This document shows, piece after piece, positions 12,179 through 23,767 of a stretch of DNA of 64,000 nucleotides. The DNA is from Phalacrocorax aristotelis. Its lineage: Eukaryota > Chordata > Aves > Suliformes > Phalacrocoracidae. Made by a program: the position numbers and the translations under genes. The DNA is taken from the NCBI RefSeq assembly GCF_949628215.1, contig NC_134276.1:33901226-33965225 (forward strand), read 5' to 3'. The stretch's first letter is position 1. Every line of letters starts with the position of its first letter. The notes under the pieces were generated by a model that made no database searches, was not told the DNA's origin, and saw only the letters and a program-made list of their open reading frames with translations.

Positions 12179-14681
12179 AAAATGTGAATCAGAGGGTGGC
12201 TTTTCCAGGCATGGATGAGTTATTTAATTGAAGCAGTGCCTTTGTCTTTTGTGAAATCATTTTTGCCTTCATATTTTTGTGAAACACTGAGTCATTCAAA
12301 AATTTGAAAGCATTTATGTTCACACGTTTTGCTGAATTTTAGCAAATTTTGTAAACTAATGGTGTTGCCTTCCTCCCCGCCTGCCCCCCGCCCCTTTGTA
12401 AGCTCTCATTTACTATGGCTTTTTTCTTCTTTGGTCCAGAATCACACAGGCTGGCCACTGGCATCATTAATAGCTTTCGAGTCATTGTGTTTTCAACTTT
12501 TCATTTGGGCTTTCAAAGACTATGCTAGCACATTTATTAAGGCTATTGGTAGCATTGTATCAGTGCACTCATTTTCAGGGCTGCAAAGTCATTTGCTTAT
12601 GGGTTCAGCATCCTCACCCAGGGACATTGCGAAACCATGAGTTGACCAGGCAGCAAGGACACCTCAGTGCTCTGCTTTTTCTGTTTCCTTGTTATTCATG
12701 GACAGGCTTTTGAAATAAGACTTTAACAATATAGAACTAAATTATGTGCCCTCCCCACCTCCACTCTCAATCCAACAAAACTCGTGTGTTTTTTTCAGCT
12801 AGGCTTCAAGTTAACCTGAATAAACAGGTCAGCTTTCCCAAGCACTGGCTGCTCAGCAGCTAATGCTGAAGTAGCATAAGCTAATTTATATTCTGTAGGG
12901 TCACTTAAACTCTTGAGTGTTAAGCTAAAGTGTCAGCCAGGTCCCAGTGGGGCAAGTCTCTGCAGCCTTTGGAGCACTTTTTCTTCGGAGGAGAGTTTTG
13001 TCCCTCATTAGAATTCATTTCGTATTATGGATTCCTTCCTTCCTTCCTCCCAGAAGTGGAAGGACTAATTAGGAATAGTTATCACTGCTGACATTCAAAG
13101 CATTATTAGAATTGCAGCCCACTGAAACAAAAAGGGAGTTCATATCTATTGTACAACATCCTGGCAATTCAGGCATTGTTAGACTCCAGTAGGGTCACCT
13201 TTAAAGCTTTCCACAGCTTCAGTCCAGCAACCTGGCTTTCATTACAAACCAGTGAGACTGGAGTACAACTGATACTGTCTGGACTTCTGGGTTGTTAGGT
13301 GGGTTTTTTGTTTGTTTGTTTATTTTTTTTTTCAGGGGGATAAAGCTGTTTAAATGAGTAGAAGAAGCCCAGGCAAGCTTCTGTGTTTCAGGGCCTAACT
13401 CCTCATGATGTTCTCACTTCTGCTGCCGCATTAATCTCTGCAGAGGTTCTTAATTTGCTTTGGTTCCATGGCTTTTGTAAGGTGCTATCTCTAGTTTCAT
13501 CACATCAAAATTTCAGTTGAGCCTAAATAGGCAACCAACCATTGCTCTGGTGGGGGACTTAAGGGAGCGGAGAGATTACACACTAGCCAAACCTGAAGCA
13601 CACGGAGGATGCTAGTTTGTGATTGGCATAAGCAGATTGAAGACGTGCCACTGCCAAAGGCAGCTCCTCTCCGGCGCCTATGTGTGCCCCTATACATTCA
13701 CATCCGTGCAAGCCACGGATCATGTGATTATGCAGTTCATTGAAATTACAGCCCCATCACAAGTGCTAATGCAAGGGGGAACCACATGTAAGCCAAGGGA
13801 GCCTTCAGTAGCTACATGCTACCTTCAGTAGCTGCTACAACCTGAGTCCACAGAAAATGTGACACTCCTAGTCCTTTAGGAAGAGGACTGACATTTTCAT
13901 TTTGCCTTCAGACTCTGATAGAGCCAAAAGAGTCTAGCTTCATGTTTTTTAAGCCATATGCCTTTGGGGGGGAGAAGGGGTGTGTTGCTGAGGGGAAGAA
14001 AAAAAACCCCTTTTCTATTTAATTCTCATCTAATCTAATCAACTTGCTAACCAGCTTTACATATGCAACTTCAGTGCTTAGCAGTAGTTAGATTCACAAG
14101 TGTGAGGAAGAGGAAAAAAAAATCCCTAAAATAAATCACATTTAGAGATTCCAGCATCAAAATGGAAACATGGTTAAAGTGTCCAGAAGCTTAGGAGAAA
14201 AAAACGAATCCCTCTGAGTGTTGCTGAAAAAGATCTGTAAAGTCTACAGAAGTCTTCAATAAAGTGTAATCTTCCCTTCCACCCCCCCAAACATTTCAAA
14301 GTTATCTTCTCTGTTCATGATTGCCTTTATATTGTCATTGACATTGTGTTGCATTAAGTCAGTCTCTAATATTAGATGCAATTATGATACGTGACATTGA
14401 AATAGTGCTTAAAATAAGATTCCACTTGAAGGAGTCACCTTAGATCTATGCCTTTGTAAGGCTGTTTATTGCTTTTGTGATTGTGCTATCAAGTATTCTT
14501 TGTATACAAGTACTAAGGTGCTAACAGCCAGATCCAAAATAGATAAAAGGAGCCAAACATTTGAGTAACTTGAATTCTGATATCTGCAGTCAAATTTGTA
14601 CTCAAGAAACCCCTCCAAGGCTGCTTCTTCACCTCAGTTTTGAAAAGTACTGCAGCTATCTTTTTGCTTGATTTATCCTCT

Positions 14682-15282
14682 TGTTACCGAAAACGCGGTA
14701 AAATCAGAAACAACTCTTTAACACCAGTTTAGTATTAAAGAGCAGGCATTCTTTATTCACGGCGCCGGATGCACAGGGGATCGCTCCTCCTAACGTGCAT
14801 ACCTCACACACCTTTCCCGTACAATTTATAGATCCAAAATTTACATATTCATGCATATTCATTATTGTCCTTTCTACTGATTGGTACAAACTTGCTTGTT
14901 CCATATGTAAATCACTGCGCAGGCTCAGTTGTCCTCTTCCATTGTTCTCTTTTGAGTAGGTGGTATTACTTGGGTCGGTGGTCCGTGAGTCGCTGGTCGT
15001 GATCTCCCCCTGCCGGAACTACCTTTCACCTGCTTGGTTCTTGGCAGCCCTGGCCAGTTTTCTTTGTCCACTACATAGAACAACGTTTTATGATTCTTTT
15101 TGACAGAAATGCATTCTTCTCCTGACAAAGCACATTGTTTATCACATAAATGATTACTTAGATACTAAAACATGGATTTGTTTTGATCACAACACAGATC
15201 AACAGATACACTGACTAATACACTCCATGGTCCCATAATATAACAACACCCTTGATTAGTTAATTTCATTACTTTGGTTACA
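14682..15282 (-). mobile_element. Solo LTR of an avian endogenous retrovirus, 4-bp target duplication
   Basis: A 601-bp block beginning TGTTACC and ending GGTTACA on the plus strand, so it has TG...CA ends with short inverted termini. It is flanked by ctct on both sides (14678-14681 and 15283-15286), consistent with a 4-bp target-site duplication. On the minus strand it has a TATA-like TATAAATT (14823-14830) and an AATAAA polyadenylation signal (14752-14757) about 65 nt downstream, in the right order for U3-R-U5. A 4-bp duplication is usual for the gammaretrovirus-like (ERV1) class. No gag, pol or env remains flank it, so it is a solo LTR left by recombination. I cannot name the family. Confidence 0.8.
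14752..14830 (-). promoter_or_regulatory. LTR TATA box and polyadenylation signal
   Basis: Minus-strand TATAAATT at 14823-14830 followed by AATAAA at 14752-14757, the spacing expected for a retroviral U3/R promoter and R-region poly(A) signal. Present activity is unknown. Confidence 0.55.
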
Positions 15283-17119
15283 CTCTGGTTCCTCAAAACT
15301 ATGTTTTGCCTCTGCACATAGGTAGGCTTAAGTCTATTAGCACTAACTGCCCCTGTGCCCGAGAGATATCAAGAAACTAGGAAATTAGATGAGTTGCGGA
15401 TGCTGTTGGAGCCAAGATGACTCTGGACCCACCACTGGACATGCCGGCACCTACCCTGTTAAGTCCAGTGTAAATTAAGAGTTTAAGATATTTTGTGGAT
15501 TTACCTCAGTATCCCGGTTAATATTTTTTTCCCAGACCTACAAAACCAGACTGCAGCCTGATCTTTTCACCTTAAGTATTGCCCTCAAAACACTTCTGAG
15601 GTCAGATTGTGCCATGGGTGACACTGACTTATGCCTTCTGCCTTGAACAAATGCCTGTTATGCTGCCTCATCGGTAGCAACACATAAGTGTAACTCACTG
15701 GCAATTAACTCCACTAGGCCTACGATACAGCTACTTCATGGTTAAAATAATGACAGCAATACAGTTAACAGCAGAAAATAAATTTAGAAGGAGAAGAAAA
15801 AAAATCAACAAAAATAAGATGTGACAAGTGCTTATTTATGTAGTCATTTTTCAGGAGCTGAGCTGCACTTTAATACATAAATGCATTGTACCTTTAGTGA
15901 AACCTTCCTCCTGAATAGCTAATAAGTTATATTTAAGTGCTTTCACCAATGAACTGATTTATTTTAGTTACCGTGAAATCTTTTTTATTATCCTCTGTCC
16001 AAAAAAGTTGGAGGTAGCTAAAACCATTTTGGTGCACCTCCTGCAAGGTTATGAATTATTGAAGACTGGAGCTGGAGTGGCTGCGCTGAGAATAAGACGG
16101 ATAGCGAAGGCATTTTCACCATTACTGAGAAGATGGCTTGAAGGGAAAGCAGGAGCCCCAGAAACATCTGCAGGATTGTATTCTTAATGAAGGGGGTGGT
16201 GGAAGAGACCAAAGTTGGCTTACCAAAGACCAAAATATTTAATTGTGTGATATCAGCACACGGAGATGTCAACTGAGCACGTAAGCAAGTCGCACATGTC
16301 GGTTTCTGGCACAGCACCTGGCCTCCAGCTCGCTCTCACAGGTATTTAAGGCCCCTGTTGAAATGGTATTTATGTGCTTTTAAGAGCTGGTGGTTAAATA
16401 ATATGCTAAGATCAGGAGAAACGTAACAAACAGAAGCTTGCAAAGGGCTTTTTTCTCAAAGTGGGATCCCAGTACTTCTTCCCCAGCTGCCAGTAAAGAA
16501 AATCTAACTGGGAGACTTGTAGCCCTCTTCTTAATTCAGGAAACCTGAACTGCAGTCAGTATCCTCAGCACTCACATCTTTAAGCCTCTCTTAGCTGATC
16601 AATTTGTCCCCTGCAGCAGTTCCTACCACAGTAATTCCCACTGACACCAGCAAGGGAAGCGCTAAACAATAATGGGCTCGCCAGCTGCTGAACCCACTAA
16701 CTAGGGGCTCATGATCTGAGGAGATATTTCTGTCTGTTTCGGCCACTGGCAGTTTTACAAGGCAGAATGCCTCTGCTGTCAGTCCAGTGGAGACTAGGTG
16801 GCTTCCCGCCACCTGATATTAAGAACAAAGGACTGACCTGACCGGTGATACCAAGACTGAACTCTGAGTCCTCTGGATCATTGGCTCCAGGACACCACCA
16901 TGGAGTGGTATTAAAATACCTATATTTTGTTTTGTGCAGGTCTCCAAACTTTCAAGACTGTTTTAACTGTGCTTCTAATTTCAGCTGAGGCCACAAATGT
17001 TGTACTTTGGATTCATAAACACCAAGCAGACAAAACCCACCTATAGAAAGTATTACAGGATACTTCCCCAATATGACTATTCTGCTGTTGTACCTATGCC
17101 ATGTGACTTTCCCACTGGA
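15283..17119. other. Intergenic sequence, no gene seen
   Basis: Unique-looking sequence between the solo LTR and the degraded CR1. ORFs are under 110 codons, with no recognised domain and no supporting splice sites. Confidence 0.45.
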
Positions 17120-18150
17120 TCTCATAGGACAGGACAACACCACTTGAGGGACCTCAAGAGGTGTCCAGCTGCACCTGCTGCTCAAAGCGCAGCCACCAGT
17201 CAGGTCGGAGCAGGTTGCTCAGAACTTTATCCAGTGGCTCTTGAAAGACTCCCAAGGATGGAGAATGAACAACCTCTCTGTGCAACCTGTGTCACTGCTG
17301 GACTGTCTTTGGGGTGAAAAAGTATTATGTCCAGCCCACGCCTCCCTTGTCGGTCTGTGCCCATTTTCTCTCACCCTCCCACCATGCACAACTGTGGAGA
17401 GCCTGGACCCATATTCTTTGTGACCTTCCTGCAGCTGTTTGGGGGGCTGCTGTGAGGCGCCCCAGCAGCCCTCTCTTCTTCAGGGTGAACGAGCCCCACT
17501 TCCTCAGCCTTTCCCCAAAGGGTGAGTGCTCCAGCCCCCCACCGTCCTGACGGCCTTTACTGGACCTGCTGTGGTTGGCCAATGTCTTTCCTGTGCAGAG
17601 GTCCCAAAACTGAATGCAGCAGCTAGATGTAGTTGCCTGAGTAGAAGGGAATAGCTGCTGCTGTTGACCTAGTGACCATGCTCCTGCTCATACAGCCCGG
17701 GAGGCTCTTGTCCTTCTCGGCTGCCAGGGCTTGCTGCTGGCTGTTGTTCTTGCTGTGCCCTGGGTCCCTTTCAGCAGAGCCGCTCCCCAGCCTGGCAGTC
17801 CCCAGCCTGCAGCGCTGCGAGGGGCTCTTCCTTCCCAGGTGCGTCTGTCCTTGGATTTTGTGAAGGATTCTTGTCACCCCACTCCTGCAGCCTCTCCAGG
17901 TCCCCCTGAATGTCAGTTTTGACCTTCACCATATTTACTGGTTCCTGCGATTTGGTGGCATCTGCAAATTTGATGAGAGTGCACTTGATGAGTCATCTTC
18001 TACATGCCACCAACAAAAATATTAAATAGGAGAGGTCCCAGGACGGACCAGCCTCTAGGTGAAGTACAACCCCATATCAACTACCTCCTGATCCCAGCCA
18101 TCCAGAAAACGTTTTACCCATGGAGTTGTCCACCAGAATTTTTGTTTAGG
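17120..18150 (-). mobile_element. Degraded CR1 copy, left arm of a near-identical inverted pair
   Basis: Read on the minus strand, this begins with decayed CR1 reverse-transcriptase sequence. The segment around 18050-18150 resembles the 'WVK..LDGW' to 'tggtc' block, and the FADD site at about 17957-17968 reads FADA. It then passes into a heavily altered 3' part with no coding frame and ends in a decayed CR1 3' tail near 17120. The span 17146-17907 is about 99% identical, inverted, to 28378-29123. It has a private 15-bp tandem duplication (17791-17805) and one extra A near 17222. It lies downstream of the DNAJC15 3' end. The outer boundaries are estimates. Confidence 0.8.
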
Positions 18151-21100
18151 TTTCTTTCTTTTTATTGTATTTGCTGCAGCATTCAGGATCCCTACCATTC
18201 TTTGCAACACAATCTGTTCACTCACCTGCCAGATGTCAGGAACACCCAAGTTGCCCACATCAATTCCGACAGTCAGGAGAAATCACGACATCCAGAACCA
18301 GGTTTTATGCAGTGTTTTAATCATACAACCATTTCAGAGAGGAACCATTTTGGAGAACTTTGCCACTATTTAAATTTAAAACTAGAGTTTATTAGATGCA
18401 ATATCTGATGTATTAAAAAATAACCTAATTAACCTCTCCTTGTATAAGTTAGTATATAAATAAGGAAACTGTAATAGCACAGTAGGGGTGTTTTAATGCC
18501 ACATGAAACTGTAAAGTAATTATTCTGTGTACCACAACAAACTCTTGAAGAATCTTAAGAATATTAATCGGATGATGCTACCATTGTGGAAATGACATTT
18601 CTCATTCCAAGTATAGTTTCGTTATTTCCTAATATTAAAGGAAGTAGGTATATTGCCATCTAGGCGGATAATTCAAGTTATTAACGAGAGGAATTTCTCA
18701 CCCTGTGGTTCATGGATCACCAACAGTCAGTAAGACATCAAACAATAATCTAAAATTCCTTCCCTCCTACTCAATGCCCCGAGAAAGTGAAGAAACTTAC
18801 ACAACAGGAGAAAGTAAAATACAAAAGCCTATTTTAAATGTAGCTGAAATTTTAATCAGTTGAAAATAAAAAATTTTATTTGGGCAACATCCCAAAAAGC
18901 TCTAGGATTTTTTGTTGTTTACCAGAAAGTTTTATATTCTCCGCATTTAAAAAATGTTGGGCACATGGATCTGTAAAAAAATAGCTTCTTCAAATACAGT
19001 ATGATGATGGCAGAAGTACAGTGCCACTATTTCTTTAAAAGAATCATAACTATGTTTTATGTATTCATACCAGAGCAAAACTGGGTATAAAGAAACTCAG
19101 TAAAGAGCATGAATTGGAGATGTTTGGGTGGTGTGTGTTGGTTTTTTTTTTTCTTTAACTGGCTTCCTATTATGCAGCAATAAATAACTTAAGACCTCTT
19201 ATTTACTTTGGCATTATTTTTTCTGTCTTTAAAAGAATGAGAGTTATGTCAGAAATCGCATATGCCCATGAAGAGGAAAAATTTTTCTCACTCTCAAATT
19301 TTAATAATTTGACTAGGAAAATTAAGTAAAAAAATTCAAGAAAAATGTTATTTTAAAAGTGTGCCCCAGTATAGATGGAAAATTCCTCATAGGATGCTGA
19401 GAAGCAGTGTGTATGTGTATAAACATTCGTGCTTATGCATACATGTACACACCCACACATTCTGTTGCTTGAGAGCAATTGTTGAAATGACACAGCTCAA
19501 AAGTCCCAAGATAGTTCTGGCATCACTGGTGATGCCAATTCACAAATATGTCTTAGCAACCTACATGCCAAAAGCTTTCCATGACCCAAGGAAAATGTTT
19601 ATTTTATCTCCATTCAACTGAAGTTCTGGAAGCTGCAGCTGGCAATTTAATGCCACTCTACTGTGCTGCTTGTCAAGGACACAGACAGACTCGTAGAAGA
19701 GTGTGAATTAAAGGAAAGACCCTAAAGCCCAACACGTAGGAAGTGATGCTTCTAAAGAAATTACAATAGCTTTGATGGTGAACTTCTTTCAGCTGTTTGA
19801 CACCATTTAATGTTTTAAACTGACCCAGAACTGGGGACCGGAGCTCAGTACTCTGGGCCTTAGACCTTGCAGGCTTTATGAACCTTCCATTCTGCAGCGA
19901 GGCACAACTTCAGCAAGAATCGGTGCAAGTGCCATCACCTCCGCAGCCCAGCTTAATCACCAGCCTCATTTGAGTCCCAGGACAGATAATAAGGATTTTC
20001 ACTCCAAGGCTAAAGATGCCTTGGCCTGTGTGAGGCCCCCTACAACCACAGCTACCAGATCAGGCTTTTCAGGGAACTTAAGACACCAGATGCCTAATCT
20101 GTGGATTTAAGGATGAGAAAAGTGTGAAACTGAGCAAAGACCTGACAAGAAGGAAGCAGTGCCTAGCAGAAGACTAAGTACATACGGGAGTAAATTTTTA
20201 CCTTTAAAATTACCTAGGACATCAGGTTTTGTGAATTGTACTCTTGTATTTATACATCCCAAGTCCCCTTCTAGGCCAGCAAACGTTTTGCAAGTTGCAC
20301 TCGTGCAGGCAGATTACCAGATTTCACTGGGTCTTTTTGTGGACCTACGCCTAAGCTTGCTGTGGCAAGTGTTAAGAATGGAATTTCAGAGAAAAATTCC
20401 ACAGACTAAGAGCAAAAACCAGGCAGACGAGAAAGCTGTGCTTCAATAAACGAACTGGGAATCACCACAGCAATGCCAAATGAACGCACTGTCTTGCCTG
20501 ATTTATGAATTTAGAGAGGATACCTGGGCCTGGTGCAAGTAGAAAACCTGGGAATTCCCGAGCTAGGAACTTACAGATGAAGACTTTCTGAACATTAAAG
20601 CGCGCACACACACACACAAAAAAACCCTGAGTTTGCTTGTTGATGGTGTTATGGATGGACTGAAATTGCACCAGAATAAATCAACCTCCATGCAGTTTTC
20701 TTACACAAAAAGCTTCTGCATCTGACAAGTAAACAGTCTCAAGAGGCTAAATATTTGTAAGGTTAAATTAACAGGCTATTCTATTAAGAAAAGCAGCATC
20801 CTGTTCTTCCTAGCCCAGCTGTGCACCAAACCAGGTGCTGTTCTGCAAGGCAGTCTCCAAAGACATTCCTTAGCCTGCAACGTTATCAGCAACAACAAAT
20901 TGAGCAGTATTTACATGATTTGCTTGACTACATCTTCCCTTTCACTGTCCTATCTTTATCCTTCCAAACACCATTTAGTAGGTAAAGCAAGCTTTGTCAG
21001 TGAACAGACGAGAAAAATTATTTGCTTCCACGGATACATACTTATGTTATTGTAGGTGTGATGTTATGGCACCGAACGTACAACAATGATGCTTTCGCAA

Positions 21101-21985
21101 CCGCTATTCAATAGCTTCACTCATTTTACAGCATTTTCCAGATACACAACTGGCCAAAGTTAATTTGTTCCATTTTTTAAAAAAATTGTTAATTTGTCAA
21201 ATTTGTTAATTGGTCATTAGTCTGCACTGAAAAGAGGGAGAAAGCAGAACCAGGACTTGGTTATTAAAAAGGATAATCTCTCTCACAACTGAAAGCCAGA
21301 AAAAGTGTTTCTTCCAAAATAATCAGATATAAATAATTGGATCAGGAAGAAAATTACCAACAACACAATCTCACAAAAATAAACCCCGTACTTCCTACAA
21401 AGACAGGGGAAGTTTATTTTTAAGAACAGAACAAGTAGCCATCTTTAATGCACTTCTTTTAACTGATACTTTGTAGCTCTTTATACCACACTGTATTTGG
21501 GGCCGGGGTGGGGGGGGAAGGCAATCATATGAAAACAAGAGGTAGTCAGTTCAAAATCACTACAAAGAACACTTTTGCTACCTACCACACACATCAATTT
21601 TGGTTTTGAACAAAGATTGAGATCACTTAACAGACTTCACTTATGAAAATGAGGAACCACCCCACCACCTCACTTCTCTCCTCCCAAAATGAAAGCCTTA
21701 ATGGTTGGGTTTGGTGTGTGGGTTTTTTGGTTGTTTTTTTTTTTTTTGCTAATATAGACTGATATACCAATAAAAAGGAATAACTAACCTTAAATGTGCA
21801 TGAATTGGTGGCTACTCCTTCAACAAAAAAGTGTTAAGGCTACTGCATCGGAATAAAGTCCGTTATCTTCAAATTAAAGTTGCTTGTATTAGAGCATTAG
21901 TTAAATGTCACAGGTGTAGTACTCATATAGCGTATGCCCGTTCCCAGGCAGGCTTTTCCCTGCAGCCTTTTTCGCTTTATCCAGC
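18151..21985. other. Intergenic sequence, no gene seen
   Basis: A+T-rich. Contains a short CA-repeat with an A-run (about 20601-20626) and G/T-rich tracts running into poly-T (19121-19156 and 21702-21748). No supported exon. Confidence 0.45.
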
Positions 21986-22041
21986 CAAGTTTGACCTTTA
22001 AAGGTCTCTTCCAACCCAAATTATTCTATGATTCTATGGTT
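21986..22041 (+). mobile_element. Short CR1 3' tail fragment
   Basis: About 55 bp containing the CR1 end block: 'aaaggtctcttccaaccc' followed by the octamer repeat 'attctatgattctatgg'. It is a severely 5'-truncated insertion on the plus strand. Confidence 0.85.
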
Positions 22042-23326
22042 CGAAGTTGTGTCATACGTCCTGCCACTGTAATTGTCAAGAAGTCTCTTAATTACCTAAA
22101 GTTAGTATTTTCTTTCAGGGTCAACTTAAACTTTTTTTTTGTCTGTCTCTAATGAAAGTACAGGAATTGTGACAAAGTGGGAGGAACCTGATAAAAACTA
22201 ATTCATATTCTTTCTTCCTTTCACAGAAAAATCCATGCAGTCTGGACATCCACCACTGGACGACCAGACAAATGCACATTCTGGTGGATAATATGACGTT
22301 GGATACTTTAATTATTTAACTGCTCTTAGCCACCTCCCTCTAGCTAAACAACCTACAAAACAGGATATCTAAATTTTATGCGTGCAGCACTTCAGCAAGT
22401 TGTTTGCTGTACCTCAAATGATAAGAGTTTGAATGGATACTATAAAGTTTTTTTAGTCTTGCAATGAATCCACTTGACTGACTCATCATCATCCTCTTAG
22501 GAGAGTTAATTAATCTGCAGCCAACTTACTGGTAGGAATTTGCAGCAGCCAAGTGTCCCAAATAGCACCTATTCTCAGCTGTCAATTAAAACATGTTCTC
22601 TTTAGAGTCAGAGATCCATGGCTTCAGTATTCCCCAAAGCCAGCACTAGGTTGGTAGGGCACTACATAAGGAGGTGCGTACGATACTTTGGGAAATAGAG
22701 CATACTGCAGAGAAGTACTGGAGAACTAACCCAGTAAGCCCAGCCAGAGCCATAAGCAAAGCTACTATCATCAGGGGCACAGTCCTGCTTGTTCCCTGCT
22801 GTATCAGTCCTACACCAGGCTGACATGACTGGACCGACCTAGACAATCACAGCCTATAAAATCTATCTGACATGGATTTTATATCATCATTGACCTACCT
22901 GCTTCAGTTCCACTGCCACGAAAACCCCTGCACCATCCTAGCTGCTACATAGTAAACATACTCTGTGACTTCAAGTAAAAGCACGTCCAAATAATTATTA
23001 GACAATTTCAGAGATCTTTTAATATGCAAAAGAACTAACCAAAACTTTTCCTTTGGATCTCCAAGCCCCATAGATACAGCTAATGGAAACTGCAGTTTTG
23101 TTCCAAGTTGCACCTCTCAAACTGCACGCATGAATTAGCCCTACCATTTCACAAACGAACAGATTCAAGTGCAAGGTGATGCTGAAAGCTTGCCGTACAG
23201 AGTCTGCCGTACTTCCTGTGACTCAGTACATTGTCACAGAATTTCTGGCCGTGGCCAAGTGTTCATCAATGAAAAAGACACACCTATATTTAAGACTATT
23301 TTTTAAATTTTAAAAAGCTCCAAAAG
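22042..23326. other. Region downstream of DNAJC15, no gene seen
   Basis: Lies beyond the candidate distal polyadenylation signal of DNAJC15. No exon or long repeat recognised. Confidence 0.4.
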
Positions 23327-23332
23327 TTTAAT
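23327..23332 (-). promoter_or_regulatory. DNAJC15: Candidate distal polyadenylation signal of DNAJC15
   Basis: ATTAAA on the minus strand, about 365 nt downstream of the stop codon. It is a common variant poly(A) hexamer and the better placed of the two I see; the other is 23575-23580, about 117 nt after the stop. Choosing between them needs transcript data. Confidence 0.4.
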
Positions 23333-23431
23333 GAAAGAAGCAACTACTTCTGAAGAAAAACACAGACAGTAGGAGAACATCTTCAAAGCTTGTAACGGAT
23401 CATAGATCAATACAAATACACTAAAACTGAT

Positions 23432-23508
23432 ACATAGAATCATAGAATATTTTGAGTTGGAAGGGACCCATAAGGATCATCGAGTCCAACTCCCTGCTCC
23501 TCACAGGA
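23432..23508 (-). mobile_element. CR1 3' tail in the probable DNAJC15 3' UTR
   Basis: A severely 5'-truncated CR1 in the sense direction of DNAJC15. On the plus strand it reads 'catagaatcatagaat' then 'gttggaagggaccc' and 'gagtccaac', the reverse complement of the CR1 3' end. If the ATTAAA at 23327-23332 is used, this fragment is part of the mature mRNA. Confidence 0.88.
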
Positions 23509-23696
23509 GCATAACGGTACATAACTTTACATAAGTGTAAAATACTTCAGTTTGCTTTTAAATAACCTTAAACTTTTAATTATGACAATAAATAGGAACA
23601 ATCAATGCAGTGTTAAGGAACTGTGCAGAGCAAGTAGATATGAAAGCTGTTGCACAATGTATCTGCTGAATCTCTTATGACCCAAGGCGTCGGATT

Positions 23697-23767
23697 TCAA
23701 TTTTTGGCAGTGGATTCCAACAAGTCTTTCGCTTCATTTATTTTTGTTGCTAAGTAAGGTGATCCAC
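23697..23767 (-). CDS. DNAJC15: DNAJC15 exon 6 (last coding exon)
   Basis: Acceptor 'ttctcctcag' at 23777-23768. The first two bases complete the glycine after HPDK. It encodes [18 protein letters not shown] and ends in TAKN with TGA at 23697-23699. The conserved end of the J domain fixes the frame. The exon continues leftward as 3' UTR. Confidence 0.96.

Larger units (their letters stand above)
2483..14681. other. Long intergenic stretch without a supported gene
   Basis: About 12 kb, mostly A+T-rich. I found no exon chain, RNA gene or long repeat. Small features noted: a 39-codon ORF behind a splice-acceptor-like tract (9192-9311), a perfect short hairpin (12153-12178), a 20-bp imperfect tandem pair at 13802-13841, and G/T-rich tracts running into poly-T near 11080 and 13290. 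In mammals ENOX1 lies on the 3' side of DNAJC15, so its exons could lie on this side, but I recognised none. Confidence 0.45.

Noticed and set aside
1-23326. ENOX1 exons, expected on the 3' side of DNAJC15 in mammals
   Set aside because: No exon with recognisable ENOX1 protein sequence and splice sites was found; only chance ORFs.
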